A stretch of 64,000 bases of DNA from Bradyrhizobium sp. Y36 (GTDB lineage: Bacteria; Pseudomonadota; Alphaproteobacteria; Rhizobiales; Xanthobacteraceae). Numbering within the stretch: the stretch's first letter is position 1; every line of letters begins with the position of its first letter. Made by a program: the position numbers and the translations under genes. The stretch is taken from contig NZ_NWTI01000003.1 of the NCBI RefSeq assembly GCF_002531575.1, forward strand, positions 1 to 64,000, given 5' to 3'. Positions 1 to 8,364 of the stretch are shown one piece after another. The notes beneath the pieces were generated by a model. It saw only the letters and a list, made by a program, of their open reading frames with translations. It searched no databases and was not told where the DNA came from.

Positions 1-221
1 GCGCTAGGCCGCTTCGGAGCTGGCGCCAATCCATCGGATTGCCGCTGCCTTTTTCAACGAAATCGACCCAAAGCGGAAGTCAACAAAGTTGCAGTTGGAG
101 CAAACTGTGCCTTAACCTTCGGTTGCGTAAGTTGCGGTCGTCGATCGTGTTGCGTGTAGGGGAGGAGACTGCCCCGGGCGCGCGCCGGGCCGTCGTGACC
201 GTTGGAACCCTTGAAGCAAGT

Positions 222-1508
222 ATGAAGGCCAAGATAGCTCTCCTGTTCCTGGTCGGAGTGGTCGCATCTGCTGCGGCCATCGTTGCTGCGAAGCATTCAC
301 CGGTCATCCAAGCACTTCGCGGCAACTGGGATTTTGTCAAATCTGTACAGGAGGAAACCGGGACCTACTATCGCTTGAAGGTAAAGCTTGCCTATAAAGG
401 CGAGCCGCAAGACTTCGACATCGTCGTCACTTGCGGGGGGCGCCAAATCAATTACGCGGATGGTAGTCGCACGTCAGAGCTTGGGGTTGCGCCAGGCGTG
501 TTCGGCCGGCGGATGAGTGATGGCAAAGGGCTTGTCCTTGTTCCGCCACAAGCCTGCCGCGGTGAGACAACTGAGAACGGCGGAGTTGCCAAAGACTTGT
601 TACCGGCCGTCGTCGTCTTTGATGATGCCGAGACGCTGGCGTTTGGCACGGCCTATATGTCGGACGATGCGTATGACAGTCCGCTATCAGTCCTGAGGTT
701 TGGCGGCGCTACGATCGAACGCGCCGATCGTAAGGGATTTGATCAATTTCGTCGCGAGCAAGCCAATCTAATCACACGCTCTTCGTATTGGACGCGGGCC
801 GGCGCGGCAGCGCTCAAGAGCCGCGGAATACCCGCAGCGCGTATTCCAATGGGAGTTGTTTGTTTTAGCTACGCCCGCTATCGGCTCTTCGGGCAAGGGA
901 AAGACCGTGCGCATGAACTTTGGCCGGCCGAAAGGCCGCGGTTTTGGCTGCCCGCGACGCAGCACGATAGCGAGGCGATCCATCCATTCACTTACGGTCA
1001 CCCCGTACTGACGGATCATGATGGGGCGACACCGTATCCGGCCAATCAAGTCATGCAGCATGAATTTGTGCCGACGTTAGGGATGCCCCGACGCGGTTTG
1101 GACCGACCTGAAAAGCACACGCGGTTCATTGCCTCTTCTTATTATCCCGATATTGGCGGCTGGATTACCTTGCCGTGGCCCCCAGACGCCGCGACACGCG
1201 CGGAGACTCTACTTCGAAACGGGCCGCATGTTGGTGCAAGTATCGATTTCCGCGACGGAGCAACTAGAGGATTTGGGTACTGCCGGCCTACGGTCTCGGA
1301 GTTCCCCACCGGCGTGGAGTATTCCGATCCCAACGCACATCCGTCCATTCCCTACATACGCTTGCCCCAGGTCAACTTCATCGACGGCATTGAGGTCTCC
1401 GGTCACTCAAACTGGGGCGGGATGGGCCCACCAATGATCATCGAGCGCGATGAGTTCGTCTTTCGGTCGTTCACCTTCGGCTTTGCTACGTTGTGGGGCG
1501 ATGTCTGA
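222..1508 (+). CDS. Conserved hypothetical protein with N-terminal membrane anchor or signal
   Basis: 428 aa; family not recognised. The start at 222 was chosen because the protein then opens with MKAKIALLFLVGVVASAAA, a typical signal peptide or anchor, whereas the longer reading adds an Arg-rich stretch with no sense of a domain. The rest is a soluble, probably periplasmic body with no repeat or catalytic motif I can name. To the eye its base composition is less GC-rich than its neighbours, which could mean transfer. The Shine-Dalgarno is weak. No operon partner lies in the window. Confidence 0.6.
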   Translation: MKAKIALLFLVGVVASAAAIVAAKHSPVIQALRGNWDFVKSVQEETGTYYRLKVKLAYKGEPQDFDIVVTCGGRQINYADGSRTSELGVAPGVFGRRMSDGKGLVLVPPQACRGETTENGGVAKDLLPAVVVFDDAETLAFGTAYMSDDAYDSPLSVLRFGGATIERADRKGFDQFRREQANLITRSSYWTRAGAAALKSRGIPAARIPMGVVCFSYARYRLFGQGKDRAHELWPAERPRFWLPATQHDSEAIHPFTYGHPVLTDHDGATPYPANQVMQHEFVPTLGMPRRGLDRPEKHTRFIASSYYPDIGGWITLPWPPDAATRAETLLRNGPHVGASIDFRDGATRGFGYCRPTVSEFPTGVEYSDPNAHPSIPYIRLPQVNFIDGIEVSGHSNWGGMGPPMIIERDEFVFRSFTFGFATLWGDV

Positions 1509-1632
1509 GGCGACTTGGGAAGTGTTTTCTTCTGCTTCTGGCCCATCAGCGACCTCGGAAGCCATCCGCTGCTAGGCCGATTCCGGCGGCAAACCGGACG
1601 TCCGGCGGATAGTCGCCTGATGAGTTCAGGCC

Positions 1633-1896
1633 CTACCGGATGATCGTCGTCAGCGACGAGTAGCGCCTGTTCGGCTTGGCTTCGCCGGCCGAGAACTGGG
1701 CGAAGGCATCGCTGACACGTGTGGCCGGCGTGGTCCCGTCTGCGAAGCGGAATTCCTGGGGCCGCGGCGCGTAGAAGCTGGCGCTGTAATAATTGTCGTC
1801 GAAGCGGACCTCGCCGACCCCGAACACTGCGTCGCAGGCGAACAGGAGCGCATAGACTCCCACGACGGCAGCGACGACCTCCTTGAAGACAGACAT
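1633..1896 (-). CDS. Small exported or membrane-anchored hypothetical protein
   Basis: 87 aa. It begins with a hydrophobic segment (MSVFKEVVAAVVGVYALLFA) compatible with a signal or anchor, followed by a short polar domain rich in Tyr, Phe and Asp. The ATG at 1896 follows GGTGGGG at good spacing, so it is preferred over the longer frame. It is convergent with the gene ending at 1508. Family not recognised. Confidence 0.55.
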   Translation of the reverse strand: MSVFKEVVAAVVGVYALLFACDAVFGVGEVRFDDNYYSASFYAPRPQEFRFADGTTPATRVSDAFAQFSAGEAKPNRRYSSLTTIIR

Positions 1897-2019
1897 TTTG
1901 ATGCCCCACCCTTTTGCAGGCAGGATGCACGCTGGTTCCAAAGTCCCGGTTTACGCCACGCGGTTCTTGTCCGCAGGGTTGGCCGCCGCTGAAGGGAATG
2001 CAGACAATTTTATCGATCT

Positions 2020-2056
2020 TGAAAAGAGGGCCCGCCTGACCGGGTCAGGCGGGCCC
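2020..2056 (-). terminator. Rho-independent terminator of the aldehyde dehydrogenase gene
   Basis: A perfect 13-bp inverted repeat (2028-2040 with 2044-2056) with a 3-nt loop. Read on the minus strand it is followed by TCTTTTC. It sits 23 bp after the stop of the minus-strand dehydrogenase. Confidence 0.8.
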
Positions 2057-2079
2057 AGGATTGGCCGATCGGGAGGTTT

Positions 2080-3564
2080 TCAGACGGCCAGATTCATCCA
2101 GACAGCCTTGGGCTCGGTGAAATTGTCGAGTGCGGCGGTGCCGTGCTCGCGGCCGAGGCCGGAGTCGCGTTCGCCGCCCCAGGGCAGGCGCACGTCGGTG
2201 TAGCCATAGGTGTTCATCCAGACCGTGCCGGCGCGCGCCCGTTTGGCGAAGCGCTGCAGCTTGCCGATGTCGCGGCTCCAGACGCCGGCGGCAAGGCTGT
2301 AAGCCGTGCCGTTGGCGATCCTGAGCGCATCGGCTTCGTCGGTGAACTTGATGACGCTGACGACGGGGCCAAAAATCTCCTCCTGCGAGATTCGCATCTC
2401 GTGGGCGACATCGGCAAACACGGTCGGGCTGATGAAATAGCCGCGGTCGCCGATCCGCATCCCGCCGGTGACGAGCCGCGCTCCCTCCCTCTGGCCGATC
2501 TCGACATAGTCGAGGATCGATTTCATCTGCTTCTCGGAGATGACGGGGCCGAGCGCCGTCTTGCGATCGAGCGGATCGCCGATCCGGATCGACTTCGCGC
2601 GGGCCGCCAGCCGCTCGACGACTTCGTCATAGGCCTTCTCCTGCACCAGCACGCGCGAGCCGGCCGAGCAGACCTGCCCGGCATTGAAGAAGATGCCGGA
2701 GGCCGCGGCCTTGCTGGCGGCCTCGAGATCGGCGTCGTCGAAAATCACATTGGCCGACTTGCCGCCGAGTTCGAGCGAGACGCGCTTGAAGTTGCTCGCC
2801 GCGCCCTTCATGATTCCGCGCCCAACACCGGGCGAGCCGGTGAAGGTTACCTTGTCGACGTCGGGGTGATTGACAAGGGCATCGCCGACGACGCGGCCTG
2901 GCCCGGTCACCACGTTGAACACGCCCGCCGGCACACCGGCTTCGAGCGCAAGCTCGGCGATGCGCAGCGCCGACAGCGAGGTCAGCTCGGCCGGCTTCAT
3001 CACGATGGTGCAGCCGCAGGCGAGCGCGGGGGCGAGCTTCCACATGCCGATCATGAGCGGGAAATTCCACGGCACGATCGCCGCGACCACGCCGACCGGC
3101 TCGCGCACGGTATAGGTCAGCGCGTCCTCGCGCACCGGCACGACGTCGCCGCTGATCTTGTCGGCCCAGCCGGCGTAGTAGATCAGCGTGTCCACGGCGG
3201 CGGGAAAATCCTGGCGCGTGGTTGCGGCGATCGGCTTGCCGGCGTCGATCGACTCCAGCTCGATGATCTCCTCCGCGTTGAGCTTCAAGAGCTCGGCCCA
3301 GCGCATCAGGATCCGGCCGCGCTCCGACGCCCGCATCGTGCGCCACGGTCCCTCGAACGCCCGGCGCGCCGCCGCCACGGCCATCTCGACGTCGGCCTCG
3401 CCGCCCTCGGCGATGGTTGCGATGACCTGCCCGGTGGCGGGATTGAGCGACTTGAAGGTGCGGCCGGAGCTGGCGGGGACGCGGCGGCCGTCGATGAGCA
3501 GATGCTGCGGCCGGGCCATGAATTCAGTGGCCGGCGAATGTGCAAAATCATATGCAACAGACAT
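2080..3564 (-). CDS. NAD(P)-dependent aldehyde dehydrogenase
   Basis: 494 aa, the usual length for the ALDH superfamily; it oxidises an aldehyde to the acid using NAD(P)+. Visible hallmarks are the LELGGKSANVIF motif with the general-base Glu, the catalytic Cys in FNAGQVCSAGSRV, and the cofactor-loop TGSPGVG. The closest feel is betaine-aldehyde/gamma-glutamyl-aldehyde-type enzymes, but the substrate cannot be fixed from sequence. A perfect AGGAGGA sits 7 nt before the ATG at 3564 (an ATG immediately upstream at 3567 is equally possible). It is divergent from a ModE-like regulator, which may control it. Confidence 0.9.
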   Translation of the reverse strand: MSVAYDFAHSPATEFMARPQHLLIDGRRVPASSGRTFKSLNPATGQVIATIAEGGEADVEMAVAAARRAFEGPWRTMRASERGRILMRWAELLKLNAEEIIELESIDAGKPIAATTRQDFPAAVDTLIYYAGWADKISGDVVPVREDALTYTVREPVGVVAAIVPWNFPLMIGMWKLAPALACGCTIVMKPAELTSLSALRIAELALEAGVPAGVFNVVTGPGRVVGDALVNHPDVDKVTFTGSPGVGRGIMKGAASNFKRVSLELGGKSANVIFDDADLEAASKAAASGIFFNAGQVCSAGSRVLVQEKAYDEVVERLAARAKSIRIGDPLDRKTALGPVISEKQMKSILDYVEIGQREGARLVTGGMRIGDRGYFISPTVFADVAHEMRISQEEIFGPVVSVIKFTDEADALRIANGTAYSLAAGVWSRDIGKLQRFAKRARAGTVWMNTYGYTDVRLPWGGERDSGLGREHGTAALDNFTEPKAVWMNLAV

Positions 3565-3579
3565 CATATTTCCTCCTGT

Positions 3580-3593
3580 TCTGGTATACCAGA
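3580..3593. promoter_or_regulatory. 14-bp perfect palindrome, probable operator
   Basis: TCTGGTATACCAGA lies directly upstream of the dehydrogenase Shine-Dalgarno in the 113-bp divergent intergenic region. A protein bound here would block the dehydrogenase transcript. The TGGTATACCA core resembles sites of GntR/FadR-type dimers more than ModE boxes; this is inference. Confidence 0.45.
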
Positions 3594-3677
3594 CTAGGCG
3601 CAAGTCGCCCGAAGTAAATATGAGACGGTCTGCAAATGGACGCCCCATATATGAAGTCTAGTTCATAAGGAGGCACG

Positions 3678-4760
3678 ATGCTCCAGATCGAGATCGAGGC
3701 CGTCTGGCGGTTTCGCCGGGAGGGCAGCCCGCGCACCGTCGTCGTCATGCTCGGCGTGCTCAACGAGATCCGCAAGACCGGCAAGATCACCAGCGCCGCC
3801 AGCGATGCGCACCTCTCCTACCGGCACGTCTGGAATTTGATCGAGCAATGGTCGGAGTTCTTCGGAACGCCCCTGGTCGAGACCCAGCGCGGCAAGGGCT
3901 CGAAACTCACGCCGTTCGGCGAGCGGCTGGTCTGGGCGGGCGAACGCATGCAGGCGCGGCTCGGGCCGCAACTCGAAAACCTTGCGCAGGAGCTGGCCAG
4001 CGAGATCAAGCCGTTCCTCGAACAGCGCCCCTCCGTGATCCGCGTTCACGCCAGCCACGGCTTTGCGGTCGCCAAGCTGCGCGAATTCCTCGACCGCGAG
4101 CCCGGCATCGGCGTGGACTTACGCTATGTCAGCAACCAGCATTCGCTGGTCGCACTGGCGCAAGGCGCCTGCGACCTCTCCGGCCTGCATCTGCCGCACG
4201 GCGCGCTGCGCGCGCAGGGCATCAAGGCCGCGCGCGAATGGCTCGATCCGCGCGAGGACCGCATCATCAGCTTCGTCACCCGCGAGATGGGCCTGATGGT
4301 GGCGCGCGGCAATCCGCAGCGCATCGCCTCGCTCGACGACCTTGCCAGGCCAAACGTTCGGTTCGTCAACCGCGACCACGATTCCGGCACGCGCCTGTTG
4401 TTCGACCAGCTGCTCGCGGCGCACGGCATCGACGAGAGCAGGATCAACGGCGCCCAGCAGATCGAGTTCACCCATGCTGCGGTCGCGGCCTATGTCGCAA
4501 GCGGCATGGCGGATGCGAGCTTCGGCGTCGAAGCCGCCGCCCGGCATTTCGGGCTCGACTTCATCCGCATCCTCACCGAGGACTATTTCTTCGTCTGCAA
4601 GCGGACCTTTCTCGAGACGGAGCCGATGCAGCGCATCCTGGAGATCATCCGCAGCGCCGATTTCCGCGCGGCGATCGCCACCCTGCCCGGCTACGTGCCG
4701 TCGGACACCGGCACCGTGACCGGCGTGAAAGCATTTCTGGAGATGCACGCCGTGCGCTGA
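3678..4760 (+). CDS. ModE-type HTH regulator fused to a periplasmic-binding-protein-like domain
   Basis: 360 aa. Residues ~1-110 form a LysR/ModE-type winged helix-turn-helix (GKITSAASDAHLSYRHVWNL, then KGSKLTPFGERL). Residues ~120-355 resemble the PBP-like effector domain of COG1910 molybdate/tungstate regulators. It lacks the TOBE domains of classical ModE. AAGGAGG precedes the ATG at 3678. The position divergent from the aldehyde dehydrogenase suggests local control; the ligand is unknown, and an oxyanion is the family expectation. Confidence 0.8.
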   Translation: MLQIEIEAVWRFRREGSPRTVVVMLGVLNEIRKTGKITSAASDAHLSYRHVWNLIEQWSEFFGTPLVETQRGKGSKLTPFGERLVWAGERMQARLGPQLENLAQELASEIKPFLEQRPSVIRVHASHGFAVAKLREFLDREPGIGVDLRYVSNQHSLVALAQGACDLSGLHLPHGALRAQGIKAAREWLDPREDRIISFVTREMGLMVARGNPQRIASLDDLARPNVRFVNRDHDSGTRLLFDQLLAAHGIDESRINGAQQIEFTHAAVAAYVASGMADASFGVEAAARHFGLDFIRILTEDYFFVCKRTFLETEPMQRILEIIRSADFRAAIATLPGYVPSDTGTVTGVKAFLEMHAVR

Positions 4761-4841
4761 GCGAGATCGCATGGCGCGGCCGCGCTTGTCCGCGACGGGC
4801 TGGAGTGGCAAGGTCGGACAGCAGAAATTGAGAGACCCGTC

Positions 4842-5216
4842 ATGTCGCGCGCGAGCGCCAGATCGCTGCCCCAGCTGAGCCTTCGCATCGACCTCGATGC
4901 CGAGGACCGGATCGGTCCCGGCAAGATCGAGCTGCTGGAGCAGATCCGCGAGCACGGCTCGATCTCGGCGGCCGGCCGCGCCATGGACATGTCCTACAAG
5001 CGGGCCTGGGATCTCGTCGGCGAGATCAAGCGCATCTGCGGACATGCCGTGGTCGAGCCGCAGGCCGGCGGCAAGAACGGCGGCGGCGCGATGCTGACGC
5101 CGTTCGGCGAAGGCCTGGTCGCACGCTACCGCAAGATCGAGCGCGACGCCGCACGCGCCGTCCGCAAGGAGCTGCAAGCGCTCAGGAGCGACATCGCCCG
5201 TTCGCGGAAATCATGA
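4842..5216 (+). CDS. ModE N-terminal-domain (LysR-type HTH) regulator
   Basis: 124 aa, DNA-binding domain only. HTH signature GSISAAGRAMDMSYKRAWDL followed by the wing sequence GGGAMLTPFGEGL, as in ModE N-terminal-domain proteins. With no TOBE or PBP domain it may bind DNA constitutively or act with a partner. It follows the larger ModE-like gene by 81 bp and overlaps the next gene by 4 nt (ATGA), so the two downstream genes are translationally coupled. Confidence 0.8.
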   Translation: MSRASARSLPQLSLRIDLDAEDRIGPGKIELLEQIREHGSISAAGRAMDMSYKRAWDLVGEIKRICGHAVVEPQAGGKNGGGAMLTPFGEGLVARYRKIERDAARAVRKELQALRSDIARSRKS

Positions 5217-5677
5217 ATGGATCGGCCGCGTTGAGCGATCAGATAAGACTTGCGGCCCTTCATCGGATCGAAAGCACAAATCCTCAGAAACTGGAGCGGC
5301 ACTCGTTTGATTTTATCGTCAACGGCGTATCTCTCTTCGAAGCCACCCGGGCCGCCGAATACGACATGTGCGGCTCTCTATCGAATCCGCAATTCGAACG
5401 CGAGATAGCGCGGCGGGTCAACGGCGAGACGGCTGCTCTGTTGACTTCGGATGTCCCTACAGGGGGGCACCGCGTGGCCTTGTTTGTCTGCCCGGAATGT
5501 GGCGACGTCGCTTGTGGTGCGATTACCGCTCGTGTTTCGCGAACCGACGGGGGCGTGCAGTGGTCCGATTTCGCGTATGAGAATGGATTCGATCCTGCGT
5601 CCACGCTCGACCTTGGCCCCTTTCAATTCGATTGGGCCGCCTATTTGAACGAGATGGGACGCGCGAAGGCCGATTGA
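5213..5677 (+). CDS. Hypothetical oxyanion-operon-linked protein with C-x2-C / C motif
   Basis: 154 aa, family not recognised. It contains CPECGDVACG in the middle, a plausible metal-binding or redox knuckle, inside an otherwise acidic soluble protein. It is translationally coupled to the preceding ModE-type HTH gene through an ATGA overlap, which is the only functional hint. Base composition looks a little less GC-rich than the flanks. Confidence 0.6.
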   Translation: MNGSAALSDQIRLAALHRIESTNPQKLERHSFDFIVNGVSLFEATRAAEYDMCGSLSNPQFEREIARRVNGETAALLTSDVPTGGHRVALFVCPECGDVACGAITARVSRTDGGVQWSDFAYENGFDPASTLDLGPFQFDWAAYLNEMGRAKAD

Positions 5678-5857
5678 GCCGCAAGTTCGGCCGCTCCGTC
5701 ATTTCGGGCATCGGCTGGGGCAGGACTTGTTGCGACCGTGCCCCGTTCGATGCCTCGTGATGAAGGGCGACAGACCCGCATGCGGGCCAAACAACCGCAC
5801 GCGACGAACCGTGTGTTCAATCAGGCTTCATGGCGCCGGAGGCCCCTCGCCGCGGGT

Positions 5858-6439
5858 TCAGCCGTGGTCGGCCTCCTTGCGATGGCCGTTGTCGCTGAGG
5901 CGGTCGACCCAGGCGATGCCGATCGCGGAGACGATGAAGGTCATGTGGATCAGCACCTGCCACATCACACCGGTCTCGGTGAAATTGCTGCGCGTCGTGC
6001 CGAGATTGCCGGCCTCGATGAAGGTCCTGAGCAGCGAGATCGAGGAGATGCCGATGATCGCCATCGCGAGCTTGATCTTGAGCACGCTGGCATTGACGTG
6101 GCTGAGCCATTCCGGCTCGTCGGGATGGCCGGTGAGGTTCAGCCGGGACACGAAGGTCTCGTAGCCGCCGACGATCACCATGATCAGAAGGTTCGAGATC
6201 ATGACGACGTCGATCAGCCCGAGCACGACCAGCATGATCTGCTGTTCGCTGGCGTCGAACGAGTGCAAGACCAGATGCCAGAGCTCCTTCAGGAACAGCA
6301 GCACGTAGACGGCCTGCGCGACGATCAGGCCGACATAGAGCGGCACCTGCAGCCAGCGCGAGCCGAAGATGAGCTGGGCGAACAGGCCGAGGCGCGGCGG
6401 CACCGGCTGCGCCGAAGGTGCTTTGGGTTCGGACGTCAT
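5858..6439 (-). CDS. UPF0114 / YqhA family membrane protein
   Basis: 193 aa. At least three to four hydrophobic segments, with the family-typical stretches LVVLGLIDVVMISNLLIMVI and GGYETFVSRL, match TIGR00645/YqhA. Molecular function is not established for the family. It ends the minus-strand operon TerB / PGPGW-like / TerC / YqhA, 29 bp after TerC, which suggests a membrane or metal-stress role. Confidence 0.8.
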   Translation of the reverse strand: MTSEPKAPSAQPVPPRLGLFAQLIFGSRWLQVPLYVGLIVAQAVYVLLFLKELWHLVLHSFDASEQQIMLVVLGLIDVVMISNLLIMVIVGGYETFVSRLNLTGHPDEPEWLSHVNASVLKIKLAMAIIGISSISLLRTFIEAGNLGTTRSNFTETGVMWQVLIHMTFIVSAIGIAWVDRLSDNGHRKEADHG

Positions 6440-6468
6440 GACTTACTCCGGATTGTCAAAATACCGCG

Positions 6469-7104
6469 TCAGAGACTCGCGATGACGGGGGCGAGCTCCA
6501 GCGAGCCCCGATAGATCATCTCGAAGGCGACGTAAATGATGATGGCGAGGCCGACATAGGCGATCCAGCGCTGCTTCTGGAGCACGCGCCCGAGCAGATC
6601 GGCGGCGACGCCCATCAGGGCGACCGACAGCAACAGGCCGAAGGCCAGGATGTAGGGATGCTCGCGCGCGGCACCCGCGACCGCGAGCACGTTGTCCAGC
6701 GACATCGAGACGTCGGCGGCGATGATCTGCAACGCGGCCTGGCCGAAAGTCTTTCGCTGCACCGACGCGCCGGCCGCGCCGCCGCCGTGGCTGAACGCGA
6801 GCTGGCCTTCATGGGCCTGCTCGCGCAGCTCCCGCCACATCTTCCAGCACACCCAGAGCAGCAGCACGCCGCCGGCGAGCAAGAGGCCGATGACCTGCAG
6901 CAGCTGGGTCGCGACACCGGCAAAGACGATGCGGAGGACCGTGGCGGCCGCGATGCCGACAATGATGGCGCGGCGGCGCTGCTCGGCCGGCAGGCCGGCG
7001 GCGGCAAGGCCGATGACGACGGCGTTGTCGCCGGCAAGAACGAGGTCGATCAGGACGACTTGGAGCAGCGCGGTGAGCGCGTCGGCAGTGATGAATTCAG
7101 TCAT
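6469..7104 (-). CDS. TerC family integral membrane protein
   Basis: 211 aa, about seven membrane segments. Both TerC signatures are present with their paired acidic residues: LVLAGDNAVVIGLA near the N terminus and ADVSMSLDNVLAVAGAA near residue 120. TerC proteins are linked to metal export (manganese in several bacteria) and tellurite resistance. It overlaps the upstream small membrane-protein gene by 4 nt, and TerB lies one gene further upstream. Confidence 0.85.
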   Translation of the reverse strand: MTEFITADALTALLQVVLIDLVLAGDNAVVIGLAAAGLPAEQRRRAIIVGIAAATVLRIVFAGVATQLLQVIGLLLAGGVLLLWVCWKMWRELREQAHEGQLAFSHGGGAAGASVQRKTFGQAALQIIAADVSMSLDNVLAVAGAAREHPYILAFGLLLSVALMGVAADLLGRVLQKQRWIAYVGLAIIIYVAFEMIYRGSLELAPVIASL

Positions 7105-7463
7105 GATTGATCATTTTTCGGTGCGGACGGGTCGAGCCAGTGCGGCCTCTTCCGCTCGACCCAATCCAGCACCTTCGAACGTGAGGAGCGCAGCGCAGGC
7201 ACGTCCTCGGCAAGCAGCGCGAGGCCGAGCGGCAGCATCCAGACGCCGAGAATCGGCAGGAAGGACAGCACGCCGCCCACGATGAGCAGCGCGCCCGAGG
7301 GAATTCTGACCCAGCGGTTCGACGGTTTGAGCAGATAGGTGACCGTGTCACCCATTCGTGGCGGCAGCCGATCGACGAGCTTGTCGAGGCGCGGGTCACC
7401 GCCGGCCATCTCGCCGGCGGAACCTGCAGCCTCATTGCCACGCTCGTTCGATGCTGCGCTCAT
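7101..7463 (-). CDS. Small PGPGW-like transmembrane protein
   Basis: 120 aa. A hydrophilic N terminus of ~45 residues precedes RIPSGALLIVGGVLSFLPIL, a long hydrophobic hairpin of the kind seen in tellurium-resistance-associated (PGPGW-type) membrane proteins, then a basic C terminus. It sits between terB-like and terC-like genes, 2 bp after the former and overlapping the latter by 4 nt, so the proteins probably act together at the inner membrane. Confidence 0.65.
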   Translation of the reverse strand: MSAASNERGNEAAGSAGEMAGGDPRLDKLVDRLPPRMGDTVTYLLKPSNRWVRIPSGALLIVGGVLSFLPILGVWMLPLGLALLAEDVPALRSSRSKVLDWVERKRPHWLDPSAPKNDQS

Positions 7464-7465
7464 GC

Positions 7466-7936
7466 TTACTCCTCTGTCATCGGCTGTCCGATGCGCTCCT
7501 TGACCGATGTCACCGGCTTGGCACGCGGCAGCACCAAGGTCAGCAGGCGCAACAGTTTGATCGCCTGCACCTCATGGGGATGAACGTCTTCGTCGGCGGC
7601 GGCGACGCGCTCCGACAATTCCATCAGATGCGACGACAGCGGCATGTCCGAGACCGGCCGCAGCGTGTCGATCACAACATTGGCGAAATCCGGCTCCTCC
7701 AGCCGCTCCGCGAGGGCGTCGAACATCGCAAACAGCCTCTCGTCGTCGAGATGCGGCGCCAATCCGCGATCGCGGATGAACCGGATCACCTCGTCACGCT
7801 CGACCGGCGAGACCTGCCGGTCGGCCACGGCAACGAGCGCGCCGGCAATCACCAGCGCGGCCGCAGCCTGCTCGTTCAGGCTGGACGGCTCCGCGATCTC
7901 GATCTCGATAGGATTTGAATGCTTGGCGTCAGTCAT
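7466..7936 (-). CDS. TerB family tellurite-resistance protein
   Basis: 156 aa, all-helical TerB/DjlA-like fold with the conserved acidic positions (VAVADRQVSPVERDEV and AAADEDVHPHEVQAI) that bind metal in TerB proteins. GAGGAG precedes the ATG at 7936. First gene of a four-gene minus-strand operon with TerC. Likely cytoplasmic partner of the membrane proteins; tellurite resistance itself is not implied. Confidence 0.8.
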   Translation of the reverse strand: MTDAKHSNPIEIEIAEPSSLNEQAAAALVIAGALVAVADRQVSPVERDEVIRFIRDRGLAPHLDDERLFAMFDALAERLEEPDFANVVIDTLRPVSDMPLSSHLMELSERVAAADEDVHPHEVQAIKLLRLLTLVLPRAKPVTSVKERIGQPMTEE

Positions 7937-8364
7937 CGTTGCTCCTCAATCTTGCGAAATGGCCGCACGGAGCTGCGATGGGGACGATGGGGTCGGAGAG
8001 AACATCGAGGGCCCGACGATCGGCCAATCCATCGCATTCGCGCGGGACAGGTCATCCGACATCGCGAGGTTTGCCGACATTGTCGGCGTCCTCGCCAGAG
8101 GGGCCCGGATTCTTGTTCGTGTCAGAGATAAAGCTGGGCTCGTCGGAATCAAGGCGAGAGGACTGCGACCAGCCGCCGCATCGGGTTCCATGTTGCCGGG
8201 CTGACTGATCCAGCCTCGTGCGTGCGGCTCTGCACTGCCCACTGCCGCCGGCCGGCTCGCAACGTCTAACAATCACTAACGGGCCAACAATCCGATTAGG
8301 GTGCAGATTACCGTGCGGGCGCCCCGCCAGGTCGGGGAATACGCCTCCACGATCGAGGAAACCG
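7937..8364. other. Divergent intergenic region, no gene supported
   Basis: 428 bp between the terB-like gene (minus) and the MOSC fusion gene (plus). It must hold both promoters. Several open frames cross it but none has a start with a ribosome site or a recognisable product. No strong inverted repeat was seen. Confidence 0.5.

Noticed and set aside
2143..3597. A 484-codon plus frame opposite the aldehyde dehydrogenase
   Set aside because: Antisense shadow; no recognisable motif.
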